From assembly GCF_000334215.1 (NCBI RefSeq), contig NZ_AMQY01000011.1, forward strand, positions 372,001 to 436,000: DNA of 64,000 nucleotides. Reading direction: 5' to 3'. Source of the stretch: Vreelandella jeotgali Hwa (GTDB taxonomy: Bacteria > Pseudomonadota > Gammaproteobacteria > Pseudomonadales > Halomonadaceae). Position 1 is the first letter of the stretch. Each line of letters starts with the position of its first letter. The notes below the pieces were generated by a model, which worked only from the letters and a program-made list of their open reading frames with translations, ran no database searches and was not told the DNA's origin. A program made the position numbers and the translations under genes. Below are positions 52,434-60,378 of this stretch, piece after piece.

Positions 52434-53549
52434 ATGCCCTTGGCGATTCCCCGGGTCGAGCCGCAGCGCTACGATGCCCAGCTTGCGGCCAAACGCGATA
52501 CCGTCTGCCGGCTGCTGGCCGATTTTGATCCCCCGGCGCTGGAGGTCTACCCGTCACCGCCGAGCCACTACCGCCAGCGCTGCGAGTTCCGCCTCTGGCA
52601 CGACGGCGACGATATCTACTACGCCATGTTCGAAGTCGAACACGACGCTGACGGCAACAAGCACAAGACGACGGTGCGGCTGGATCAGTATGCGGTGGCC
52701 AGCGACACGATCAACGCGCTGATGCCCCGGCTGCGCGACGCCTTTCTGGCCAGCAACAGGCTGCGCGACAGGCTCTTTCAGATCGAATTCCTGACCACGC
52801 TGTCCGGCGAGGCGCTGGTTACGCTGGTGTATCACCGTCCGCTGGACGAGGCCTGGGAAGCCGAGGCCCGGGCGCTGGAGCAGGCGCTGGGTATCATGAT
52901 TATCGGCCGCTCGCGCAAGCAGCGCCTGGTGCTGACGCGGGATCACGTTTGGGAGCGGCTGGACGTTGACGGCAGGTCGTTGATCTACCAGCAGGTAGAA
53001 AACAGCTTTACCCAGCCCAACGCCCGAATCTGCGAGGCCATGCTCGCCTGGGCCCGGGACGTGACCGCGGGCAGCCAGGCCCGGGATCTGGTCGAGCTCT
53101 ATTGCGGCAACGGCAACTTTACCGTCGCCCTGGCGGAGAATTTCCGCCGCGTGCTGGCCACCGAGATTTCCCGCACCTCGGTGGCCAGCGCCCGGGTCAA
53201 TCTGGACGCCAACGGCGTGGACAACGTCCACGTGGCGCGGATGTCCGCCGAGGACTTCGCGCTGGCGCTGAAAGGCGAAAAGGGCGGCCGCCGAGTGGCT
53301 GACATGGCCCTGGAACACCACGATTTTTCCACCGTGCTGGTGGACCCGCCCCGGGCCGGACTGGACGCTGCCAGCTGCGCGCAGATCAGCGGCTATGACC
53401 GTATTCTGTACATTTCCTGCAATCCCGAAACCCTGGCGGACAACCTGGCGCAGCTGACGACGACCCATCGCATCGAGCGCTGTGCGCTGTTTGACCAGTT
53501 CCCGTTTACCCCGCACGTCGAATCCGGGGTGTGGCTGACCAGACGCTAA
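52434..53549 (+). CDS. trmA: tRNA (uracil-54-C5)-methyltransferase
   Basis: SAM-dependent enzyme that makes ribothymidine at position 54 in the tRNA T loop. It has SHYRQRCEFRLWHDGDD near residue 42, the SAM motif LVELYCGNGNFTVALA, VDPPRAGLD, and the catalytic Cys in ILYISCNPETLA. The length is 371 residues. The ATG at 52434 is almost on top of the ribosome site; a TTG two codons later would have better spacing, so the start is slightly uncertain. Confidence 0.93.
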   Translation: MPLAIPRVEPQRYDAQLAAKRDTVCRLLADFDPPALEVYPSPPSHYRQRCEFRLWHDGDDIYYAMFEVEHDADGNKHKTTVRLDQYAVASDTINALMPRLRDAFLASNRLRDRLFQIEFLTTLSGEALVTLVYHRPLDEAWEAEARALEQALGIMIIGRSRKQRLVLTRDHVWERLDVDGRSLIYQQVENSFTQPNARICEAMLAWARDVTAGSQARDLVELYCGNGNFTVALAENFRRVLATEISRTSVASARVNLDANGVDNVHVARMSAEDFALALKGEKGGRRVADMALEHHDFSTVLVDPPRAGLDAASCAQISGYDRILYISCNPETLADNLAQLTTTHRIERCALFDQFPFTPHVESGVWLTRR

Positions 53550-53631
53550 GTGCCCGGCCCATGCGCAATCCGTATGTGCCATGAGCCTGTTATTCGGGGG
53601 GTTGGGTCACCTGTCCGGCTGGCGTAAGCTG

Positions 53632-53664
53632 AAGGACAGACAGGATAACCGCCTGTCCTTTTTC
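53632..53664 (+). terminator. Rho-independent terminator of trmA
   Basis: AAGGACAG pairs with CTGTCCTT (an inner GACAGG/CCTGTC stem is an alternative), followed by a T-rich tail. Confidence 0.7.
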
Positions 53665-53705
53665 ATTTTATGGCCGGATAGCGGTCTTGGCAGTCGAGGT
53701 GATGG

Positions 53706-56700
53706 ATGCATTACGTTGCGATTGAGGAAAGCCGGCAGGACCTGCTCAAGCAGCTTGGGGAGCGCCTGAAGGCGCGACTGGAGCCCCGGCGCGCGGCGGC
53801 CATTGATGCCTTTGCGCGGCAGTTTTACGCCACGGCGCCGGTGGAGGACCTGGTCGACCGCCGGGTAGACGATTTCTACGGGGCTACGTTGTCCATCTGG
53901 CAGTTGCTTCAGCACCACGACCCGGCCAATCCCAGAGTCGAGGTGTTCAACCCCGAGTTTGAAGAGCATGGCTGGCAGTCGACCCATACGTTTGTCGCCG
54001 TTCTTCACCGCGACATGCCGTTTCTGGTGGACTCGGTGCGTATCGCACTCAATCGCCGCGGGCTGACCGTCCATGCGATCCAGAACGCCGTGCTGGCCGT
54101 CCGGCGCAACGCCGACCACGCGCTGCAAAGCGTGATGTCCGCCGGGGACGAGGCGGCCACCGGAGAGCTTGAATCGCTGATTGTCATCGAGGTGGATCGC
54201 CACAGCGACCCGGATGCCCTGGCCGCCATTGAACACGAGCTCCACGACGTGCTGCTGGACGTGCGCACCGCGGTGAACGATTACGATCACATCTGCCAGC
54301 GTATCCGCGACGCCATTCAGGAGCTGGAGAAAAACTGCCCGCCGCAGATCGATCCCGACGATCACGAAGAGGCCATCGCCTTTCTGGAGTGGCTGCTCAA
54401 GGACAACTTCACCTTCCTCGGCTACGACGAATACCGGCTCGAAGACGGCAGGCTGGAACGCGATCCGGACAGTCTGGAAGGGGTCTTCCGCCTCGACAAG
54501 CCGCGCTACGGCGAGCGTATCCGCACCGCCGAGGGAGTCAACGACCAGAACCGCTACGTGCTGGTGCCCCAGCTGCTGTCGTTTGCCAAAAGCGCGCACC
54601 ACTCGCGTGTTCACCGGCCGACCTATCCCGACTATATTACCGTTGACCGCTACGACGACGACGGCAACGTCATCGGCGAGCGGCGCTTTTTCGGCCTCTT
54701 TACCGCCACCGTATACAACGAGTCGCCGCGCAACATTCCGCTGCTGCGCCGCAAGCTGCAGGCGGTCATGGACATGACCGGCTTCGGCGCCAACGGCCAC
54801 AACGCCAAGCAGCTGCTGCAGGTACTCGAAGTGTACCCGCGCGATGACCTCTTCCACATCGACACCGAGGCGCTGGCAAGCACGGCGCAGGGCATTCTCA
54901 ACATCCGCGAGCGTCGCCAGGTTCGCCTGTTTGTCCGCGAGGATCTCAGCGGCAAATTCTACTCGTGCCTGATTTTTGTGCCCCGTGACGTGTTTTCCAC
55001 CTGGCTGCGGGAAAATATCCAGCAGCTGCTGTGCGAGGAAATGGACGCCCACTTCGGTGACTTCAATACCTACCTGTCGGAGTCGGTGCTGGCGCGCATC
55101 CAGCTGATCATGCGTTTCAACGGCGAGCGCCCCGGCCAGTTCGACCTGGCGCGGCTGGAACAGAAGGTAGCCCGGCTGGCGCGCAGCTGGCGCGACGAGC
55201 TGAAGTCGGCGATGGTCGAAGGCTTTGGCGAAGAGCACGCCAATCACCTGATGGACCGTTTTCACGAGGCCTTTTCCGCCAGCTATCGGGAGGACTTCAG
55301 CGCGCGCACGGCGGTCCACGACGTGCAGCACCTGCTGGATCTGAATAGCGACGACGCCCTGGCGCTGTCGCATTATCGCCCGCTGGAAGAGCGCAACGGC
55401 GGGATCAAGCTCAAGTTGTATCACCAGGAAACCCCGATCCCGCTGTCCGACGTCCTGCCGATCATGGAAAACCTCGGGCTGCGCGTGGTCAGCGAGCGGC
55501 CCTACGAGATCCATGCGCCGGAGCAGCACTACTGGATCCACGACTTCACCCTGGAGCACACCGGCCGCGAGGTCAGCCCGAGTGACATGCGCGACGACTT
55601 CAGCCAGGCGTTCAAGCGCATCTGGGCCGGTGAGGCTGACAACGATCCGTTCAACCGGCTGATTATCAATGCCGGGCTTGACTGGCGCGAAGTGGCGATG
55701 CTGCGCGGCTATGCCCGCTATCTCAAGCAGATCCGCTTCAGCATGTCGCAGGACTATATCGCCACAACACTCAACCACTACGCGACCATCACCCGCGAGC
55801 TGGTGGAGCTGTTCCGGCAGCGCTTTGACCCGACGCTGACCTCCCGGGACGCCGACGCGACCCAGGCGCGAATCGACGAACACCTGGCAGACGTCGCAAG
55901 CCTCAACGATGACCAGCTGCTGCGCCGGTTCATGGAGCTGATTCAGGCCACGCTACGGACCAACTATTACCAGCGCGATACCCAGGGCAGGCACAAGGAT
56001 TATATTGCCTACAAGCTGGCGCCGTCGCAGGTTACCGGTATGCCCCGGCCGCGCCCCGCCTACGAAATTTTCATCTGCTCGCCGCGGGTGGAAGGCGTTC
56101 ATCTGCGCGGCGGCAAGGTCGCCCGCGGGGGGCTGCGCTGGTCCGATCGCCTGGAAGATTTCCGCACCGAGGTGCTGGGGCTGGTCAAGACCCAGCAGGT
56201 GAAAAACGCGGTAATTGTCCCGGTCGGCGCCAAGGGCGGTTTTGTCTGCAAGCAGATGCCGGATAACCCCGACCGCGAAACCCGCCAGAACGAGGGTATC
56301 GCCTGCTATCAGACGTTTATCCGCGCGCTGCTCGACGTCACCGACAACCGCGACGGCAACGACGTTATCCCGCCGGTCGACGTGGTGCGCCACGACGATG
56401 ACGACGCCTACATGGTGGTAGCGGCCGACAAGGGCACGGCCACCTTCTCCAATATTGCCAACGATATCTCGCTGGAATACGGCCACTGGCTGGGCGATGC
56501 CTTTGCCTCCGGCGGCGCCAACGGCTATGACCACAAGGGCATGGCGATTACCGCGCGCGGCGCCTGGGAGTCGGTCAAGCGCCACTTCCGCGGGCTCGAC
56601 GTGGACACCCAGCGCGACACCTTCAGCGTCGTTGGCGTCGGCGACATGGGCGGCGACGTCTTCGGCAACGGCATGCTGCTGTCCGACCGGATCGAGCTCA

Positions 56701-58526
56701 AGGGCGCGTTCAACCACCTGCATATCTTCGTCGACCCCACGCCGGACGCCGATACCACCTATGCCGAGCGCCAGCGGCTTTTCGAGATGCCGCGCTCGAC
56801 CTGGGAGGATTTCGACCGCTCGCTGATATCCGAGGGCGGCGGTATCTTCAGCCGCAGCGCCAAATCCGTGGCCATCACCCCGCAGATGCAGGAGGCGTTC
56901 AACATCAGCGCCGATCATCTGGCGCCCAACGAGCTGATTCATGCCATGCTCACCGCCCGGGTCGATCTGGTCTGGAACGGCGGCATCGGCACCTACATCA
57001 AGGGTTCGCAGGAAACCCACGCCGAGGTGGGGGACAAGGCCAACGATGCGCTGCGCGTCAACGGCAATCAGTTGAACTGCCGCGTGATCGGCGAGGGCGG
57101 CAACCTGGGCTGTACCCAGCTGGGCCGGACCGAAGCCGCGGCCGAGGGCATCCGCGTTTACGCCGACTTTATTGACAACGCCGGCGGGGTCAACTGCTCC
57201 GACCGCGAGGTCAATATCAAGATCCTGATCAATGAAGTGGTCAAGCGCGGCGACATGACCGAGAAGCAGCGTAATACGCTGCTGGCGGAAATGACCGATG
57301 AAGTGGCCGACCTGGTCATCAAGGACAACTATCGCCAGACCCAGGCGCTGGACCTGTCCGAGCTGATTTCCCGGCAGGGCATGGGGCCGTATCGCCGCTT
57401 CATCAGCGAGCTGGAAGACGCCGGCGAGATCGACCGCGAGCTGGAATGCCTGCCCGCCGACGATGTACTCAAGGAACGCACGGCCAACGCTCAGAGCATG
57501 CTGCTGCCCGAGCTCTCGGTGCTGATTTCCTATGCCAAGAGTACGCTGAAAGGCGATCTGAACAGCTCCAGCCTGCCCGACGATGACTACGTCAGCCATC
57601 ACCTGGAGCGCCTCTTCCCGCAGCCGCTGGTCGAGCGCTACAGCGATGAGATGTATGACCACCGCCTGAAGCGTGAAATCGTCGCAACCCAGGTGGCCAG
57701 CGATCTGGTCGATCGCATGGGCATCGTCTTTGTCCGCCAGCTGATGGACTCCACCGGCCTGGGCGGGGCCGATATTGCCCGCGCCTACGTGGTCGCGCGT
57801 GACAGCTTTGGTCTGGCATCGCTGTGGGACGACATCGAAGCGCTGGACAACCGGGTATCCGGCCAGGTGCAGTATTCCATGATGCTGCAGCTGATGCGCA
57901 TGATCCGTCGCGCCACACGCTGGTTCCTGCGTCAGCATACCGGGCTGTCCATCGAGGAAACCATCGACTACTTCGGCCCGCGCCTGGCAACGCTGCAGGA
58001 CAACATCGGCGAGCTGCTGAGCGGCGAAGAGCGCCAGGCCTGGCAGACCCGCCGCGACGAGCTGGTCGACGCCGGCGTGCCGGAAACCCTGGCCGACCGG
58101 GTCGCGGCAGCTCCGAGCCTGTACGCCGGCCTGGGCATTATCCAGGCGGCGCGCCACACCGACGAGACGCCCCAGCGCGTAGCCGAGGTGTTCTATGAGA
58201 TCGGTGGCCAGCTGGAACTGCCGTGGATGATTCAACAGGTGAACCGTCTGGAAGCCCGGGACGCCTGGCAGGCCCAGGCGCGGGAAACCTTCCGCGACGA
58301 CATCGACCGCCAGCAGCTGGCGCTGACCATCAGCGTGCTGACGCTGGAAGCCGGCGACGGCAGTGCCGAGGACAAGGTTGCCCAGTGGCTGGAGCAAAAC
58401 GTCGAGCTGCACACGCGCTGGTGCCACCTCATCGACGAGGTGCGTAGCGGCAGCGAAAGCGGCTTTGCCCTCTTTGCCGTGGCGGTTCGTGCGCTGGTAG
58501 GCCTGGCCGAGAGCGGCAGCGCATAA
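53706..58526 (+). CDS. gdhB: NAD-specific glutamate dehydrogenase, large (GDH180) class
   Basis: Oxidises glutamate to 2-oxoglutarate and ammonia with NAD. The 1606-residue length is diagnostic of the large class first described in Streptomyces and Pseudomonas. About 700 N-terminal residues are regulatory (ACT-like modules). The catalytic core lies at roughly 780-1200: the GGKVARGGLRWSDR segment, VGAKGGFVCKQ with the catalytic Lys, and SVVGVGDMGGDVFGNGML as the NAD-binding Rossmann motif. The C-terminal 400 residues are helical. It feeds the TCA cycle enzymes encoded elsewhere in this window. A strong terminator follows. Confidence 0.95.
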   Translation: MHYVAIEESRQDLLKQLGERLKARLEPRRAAAIDAFARQFYATAPVEDLVDRRVDDFYGATLSIWQLLQHHDPANPRVEVFNPEFEEHGWQSTHTFVAVLHRDMPFLVDSVRIALNRRGLTVHAIQNAVLAVRRNADHALQSVMSAGDEAATGELESLIVIEVDRHSDPDALAAIEHELHDVLLDVRTAVNDYDHICQRIRDAIQELEKNCPPQIDPDDHEEAIAFLEWLLKDNFTFLGYDEYRLEDGRLERDPDSLEGVFRLDKPRYGERIRTAEGVNDQNRYVLVPQLLSFAKSAHHSRVHRPTYPDYITVDRYDDDGNVIGERRFFGLFTATVYNESPRNIPLLRRKLQAVMDMTGFGANGHNAKQLLQVLEVYPRDDLFHIDTEALASTAQGILNIRERRQVRLFVREDLSGKFYSCLIFVPRDVFSTWLRENIQQLLCEEMDAHFGDFNTYLSESVLARIQLIMRFNGERPGQFDLARLEQKVARLARSWRDELKSAMVEGFGEEHANHLMDRFHEAFSASYREDFSARTAVHDVQHLLDLNSDDALALSHYRPLEERNGGIKLKLYHQETPIPLSDVLPIMENLGLRVVSERPYEIHAPEQHYWIHDFTLEHTGREVSPSDMRDDFSQAFKRIWAGEADNDPFNRLIINAGLDWREVAMLRGYARYLKQIRFSMSQDYIATTLNHYATITRELVELFRQRFDPTLTSRDADATQARIDEHLADVASLNDDQLLRRFMELIQATLRTNYYQRDTQGRHKDYIAYKLAPSQVTGMPRPRPAYEIFICSPRVEGVHLRGGKVARGGLRWSDRLEDFRTEVLGLVKTQQVKNAVIVPVGAKGGFVCKQMPDNPDRETRQNEGIACYQTFIRALLDVTDNRDGNDVIPPVDVVRHDDDDAYMVVAADKGTATFSNIANDISLEYGHWLGDAFASGGANGYDHKGMAITARGAWESVKRHFRGLDVDTQRDTFSVVGVGDMGGDVFGNGMLLSDRIELKGAFNHLHIFVDPTPDADTTYAERQRLFEMPRSTWEDFDRSLISEGGGIFSRSAKSVAITPQMQEAFNISADHLAPNELIHAMLTARVDLVWNGGIGTYIKGSQETHAEVGDKANDALRVNGNQLNCRVIGEGGNLGCTQLGRTEAAAEGIRVYADFIDNAGGVNCSDREVNIKILINEVVKRGDMTEKQRNTLLAEMTDEVADLVIKDNYRQTQALDLSELISRQGMGPYRRFISELEDAGEIDRELECLPADDVLKERTANAQSMLLPELSVLISYAKSTLKGDLNSSSLPDDDYVSHHLERLFPQPLVERYSDEMYDHRLKREIVATQVASDLVDRMGIVFVRQLMDSTGLGGADIARAYVVARDSFGLASLWDDIEALDNRVSGQVQYSMMLQLMRMIRRATRWFLRQHTGLSIEETIDYFGPRLATLQDNIGELLSGEERQAWQTRRDELVDAGVPETLADRVAAAPSLYAGLGIIQAARHTDETPQRVAEVFYEIGGQLELPWMIQQVNRLEARDAWQAQARETFRDDIDRQQLALTISVLTLEAGDGSAEDKVAQWLEQNVELHTRWCHLIDEVRSGSESGFALFAVAVRALVGLAESGSA

Positions 58527-58551
58527 CCCCGAGGTACAGCTGCGCACCATC

Positions 58552-58594
58552 AAGCGCCCCGAATGACGCACAGCGCCGTTCGGGGCGCTTTTTT
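58552..58594 (+). terminator. Rho-independent terminator of gdhB
   Basis: AAGCGCCCCGAA pairs perfectly with TTCGGGGCGCTT around a 15-base loop and is followed by further T, 25 bases past the stop. Confidence 0.88.
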
Positions 58595-58619
58595 GTCCTG
58601 GGATGCTTTGCGCTATACT
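58592..58619 (+). promoter_or_regulatory. Candidate pyrD promoter
   Basis: TATACT (58614-58619) lies 16 bases after a weak TTTGTC that overlaps the gdhB terminator T run. The -10 is convincing; the -35 is not. Confidence 0.45.
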
Positions 58620-58707
58620 CGCCGCCGTTGTACTGTTCGCTTCCGCCTTTCAGGGGGCGCCGTTGCCGCGTCTGGCGCGCCGGTAGCCCCAGACGCCCGG
58701 AGATGCC

Positions 58708-59754
58708 ATGTATCGCCTTGTTCGCCCGCTGCTTTTCCGCCTGGACCCCGAAAGGGCGCACAACGTGACGCTTACATCGCTGGACTGGCTGCACGGCGCC
58801 GGCGGCGTGACCCGGCTGGTCGGCCGGCGGGTGGAAGACCCGGTGGAACTGCTGGGGCTGCGCTTTCCCAACCGCGTGGGGCTGGCTGCGGGGCTGGACA
58901 AGAACGCCGACCATATCGATGCGCTGGGGGCGCTGGGCTTCGGTTTTGTCGAGGTTGGCACGGTGACGCCGAAAGCGCAGCCGGGCAACCCGAAGCCGAG
59001 GATGTTTCGCCTGGCGGATCACGGTGCCCTCATCAACCGCTTCGGGTTCAACAATCACGGGGTCGCGCACCTGGTCGAGCAGGTCGGCAAGCGCCGTTTT
59101 GCCGGCGTGCTGGGTATCAATATCGGCAAGAATCTGACCACCGATGTGGAGCATGCCCTGGACGATTACCTGACCTGTCTGGAGGCGGTGCATCCCCACG
59201 CCGACTACATCACCGTGAACGTTTCCTCGCCCAATACGCCGGGGCTGCGCACCCTGCAGTTCGGCGAACAGCTGGATGCGCTGCTGGCGCCGCTGCGCGA
59301 GCGTTCGCACCGCCTCGACCGCGAACACGGCCGGCGTGTGCCCCTGGTGGTGAAGATCGCGCCGGACATGGAGCCGGCAGAAATCGAGCTGGTGGCCAAC
59401 AGCCTCCAGCGCAACGCCGTTGACGGCGTGATCGCCACCAATACCACGATTTCACGCGAGGCGGTCAAGGGCGCGGCGCACGCCGAAGAAGCCGGCGGAC
59501 TGTCCGGCCGGCCGGCCTTCGAGCCGTCCAACCGTGTCATCCGCGAACTGCGCCGGCATCTGCCCGATATGGTGATCATCGGCGTGGGCGGTATCGACAG
59601 CGCTGCCGCCGCCCGAGAAAAAATCGCCGCCGGCGCGGATCTGATACAGCTGTACTCGGGGCTGGTGTTTCAGGGCCCGGGGCTGGTGGGCGAGTGTGCC
59701 CGCGCACTGGCGGCAGATGCGCCGTCACCGGACACACAAGAGGCCCGCCGGTGA
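58708..59754 (+). CDS. pyrD: Dihydroorotate dehydrogenase, class 2 (quinone)
   Basis: Membrane-associated flavoenzyme of pyrimidine synthesis that passes electrons to ubiquinone. The N-terminal amphipathic helices (YRLVRPLLFRLDPERAHN) mark class 2. FMN and substrate motifs include AGLDKNADHIDALGALGFGF, the catalytic Ser in NVSSPNTPGLR, KIAPDM, and GVGGIDSAAAAREKI. The length is 348 residues. It is followed by rmf on the opposite strand, the same grouping as in Pseudomonas. Confidence 0.95.
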   Translation: MYRLVRPLLFRLDPERAHNVTLTSLDWLHGAGGVTRLVGRRVEDPVELLGLRFPNRVGLAAGLDKNADHIDALGALGFGFVEVGTVTPKAQPGNPKPRMFRLADHGALINRFGFNNHGVAHLVEQVGKRRFAGVLGINIGKNLTTDVEHALDDYLTCLEAVHPHADYITVNVSSPNTPGLRTLQFGEQLDALLAPLRERSHRLDREHGRRVPLVVKIAPDMEPAEIELVANSLQRNAVDGVIATNTTISREAVKGAAHAEEAGGLSGRPAFEPSNRVIRELRRHLPDMVIIGVGGIDSAAAAREKIAAGADLIQLYSGLVFQGPGLVGECARALAADAPSPDTQEARR

Positions 59755-59834
59755 GACGGGCCCTGTGGACTCAGAGGCTATGGCATCAATGAAGCGTCGG
59801 CCGGCCTTAGCCGCCGACATCGGTTACATGGCGC

Positions 59835-60044
59835 TCAGGCGGTTACCGTGGGATTGCAATGGATACCGGAAATGCCGGTCATGCCATCCCACTGGTCGCC
59901 GCGGCCCTCTCGCCAGCCGCTCATCCAGTATTCGCGTACGTTGACATTATCGCTGGGACACTCATCGCGGGAACGACCGTTGACGCCGGCCTTGTAGCCG
60001 CGGACATAAGCTCGCTGAAAGGGATCACGCTTCTGTCGTTTCAT
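59835..60044 (-). CDS. rmf: Ribosome modulation factor
   Basis: Encodes 69 basic residues that dimerise 70S ribosomes into 100S particles in stationary phase. The family signature is intact: KRQKRDPFQRAYVRGYKAG, then RSRDECP and REYWMSGWREGRGDQWDG. The C-terminus is slightly extended. AGAGG lies six bases before the ATG. An eight-unit tandem array begins only 16 bases upstream of the start, a very unusual leader for this growth-phase-controlled gene. Confidence 0.95.
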   Translation of the reverse strand: MKRQKRDPFQRAYVRGYKAGVNGRSRDECPSDNVNVREYWMSGWREGRGDQWDGMTGISGIHCNPTVTA

Positions 60045-60060
60045 TGGCTACCTCTTGGTG

Positions 60061-60180
60061 GTGAAAGCTGTCTTGATCAAAGCTATCTTAACTACAGCCG
60101 TGTTAACCAAAGCTGTTTCGATTAAAGCCCTTTGGGATGAAAAGCCGTGGGGATGAAAGCAGTCGCTGTGAAAGCCTTCC
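60061..60180 (-). repeat. Eight-unit tandem array upstream of rmf
   Basis: Eight head-to-tail units of 13-16 bases, plus-strand consensus GATNAAAGCYGTSTT, starting at 60061, 60075, 60091, 60106, 60120, 60136, 60152 and 60168. The AAAGC core is kept in seven units (one ACAGC). It starts five bases beyond the rmf ribosome site. Confidence 0.8.
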
Positions 60181-60378
60181 GCGTCACGACACTTTAACCA
60201 TTAGCCCAGAAGATCGAGCCTGTCGAGCCAACGGGCAGGATTTATTCGGTATCCGGTGTTTTGCCGCTTTTCTGCTCCGTTTTTGCTTTTTTTCGCTGTG
60301 TGTTTGCTTTTTCTTCGCCTTGTATTTTTCATCCGTCTCTCATTGACCCGAATGCCGCGCTGAAGGCGCCCGATAACC
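60181..60378. other. T-rich gap upstream of rlmKL
   Basis: No gene. Bases 60259-60345 are unusually T-rich, with irregular repeats of TTTTGC/TTTTTCTTCGC. On the rlmKL transcript this would be a U-rich leader, and for rmf it would be upstream control sequence. Confidence 0.5.

Noticed and set aside
53607..55883. Long minus-strand open frame opposite gdhB (758 codons)
   Set aside because: It mirrors the codon structure of the GC-rich plus-strand gene and has no recognisable domains. The same applies to other long frames opposite gdhB, rlmKL, sucA and sdhA.
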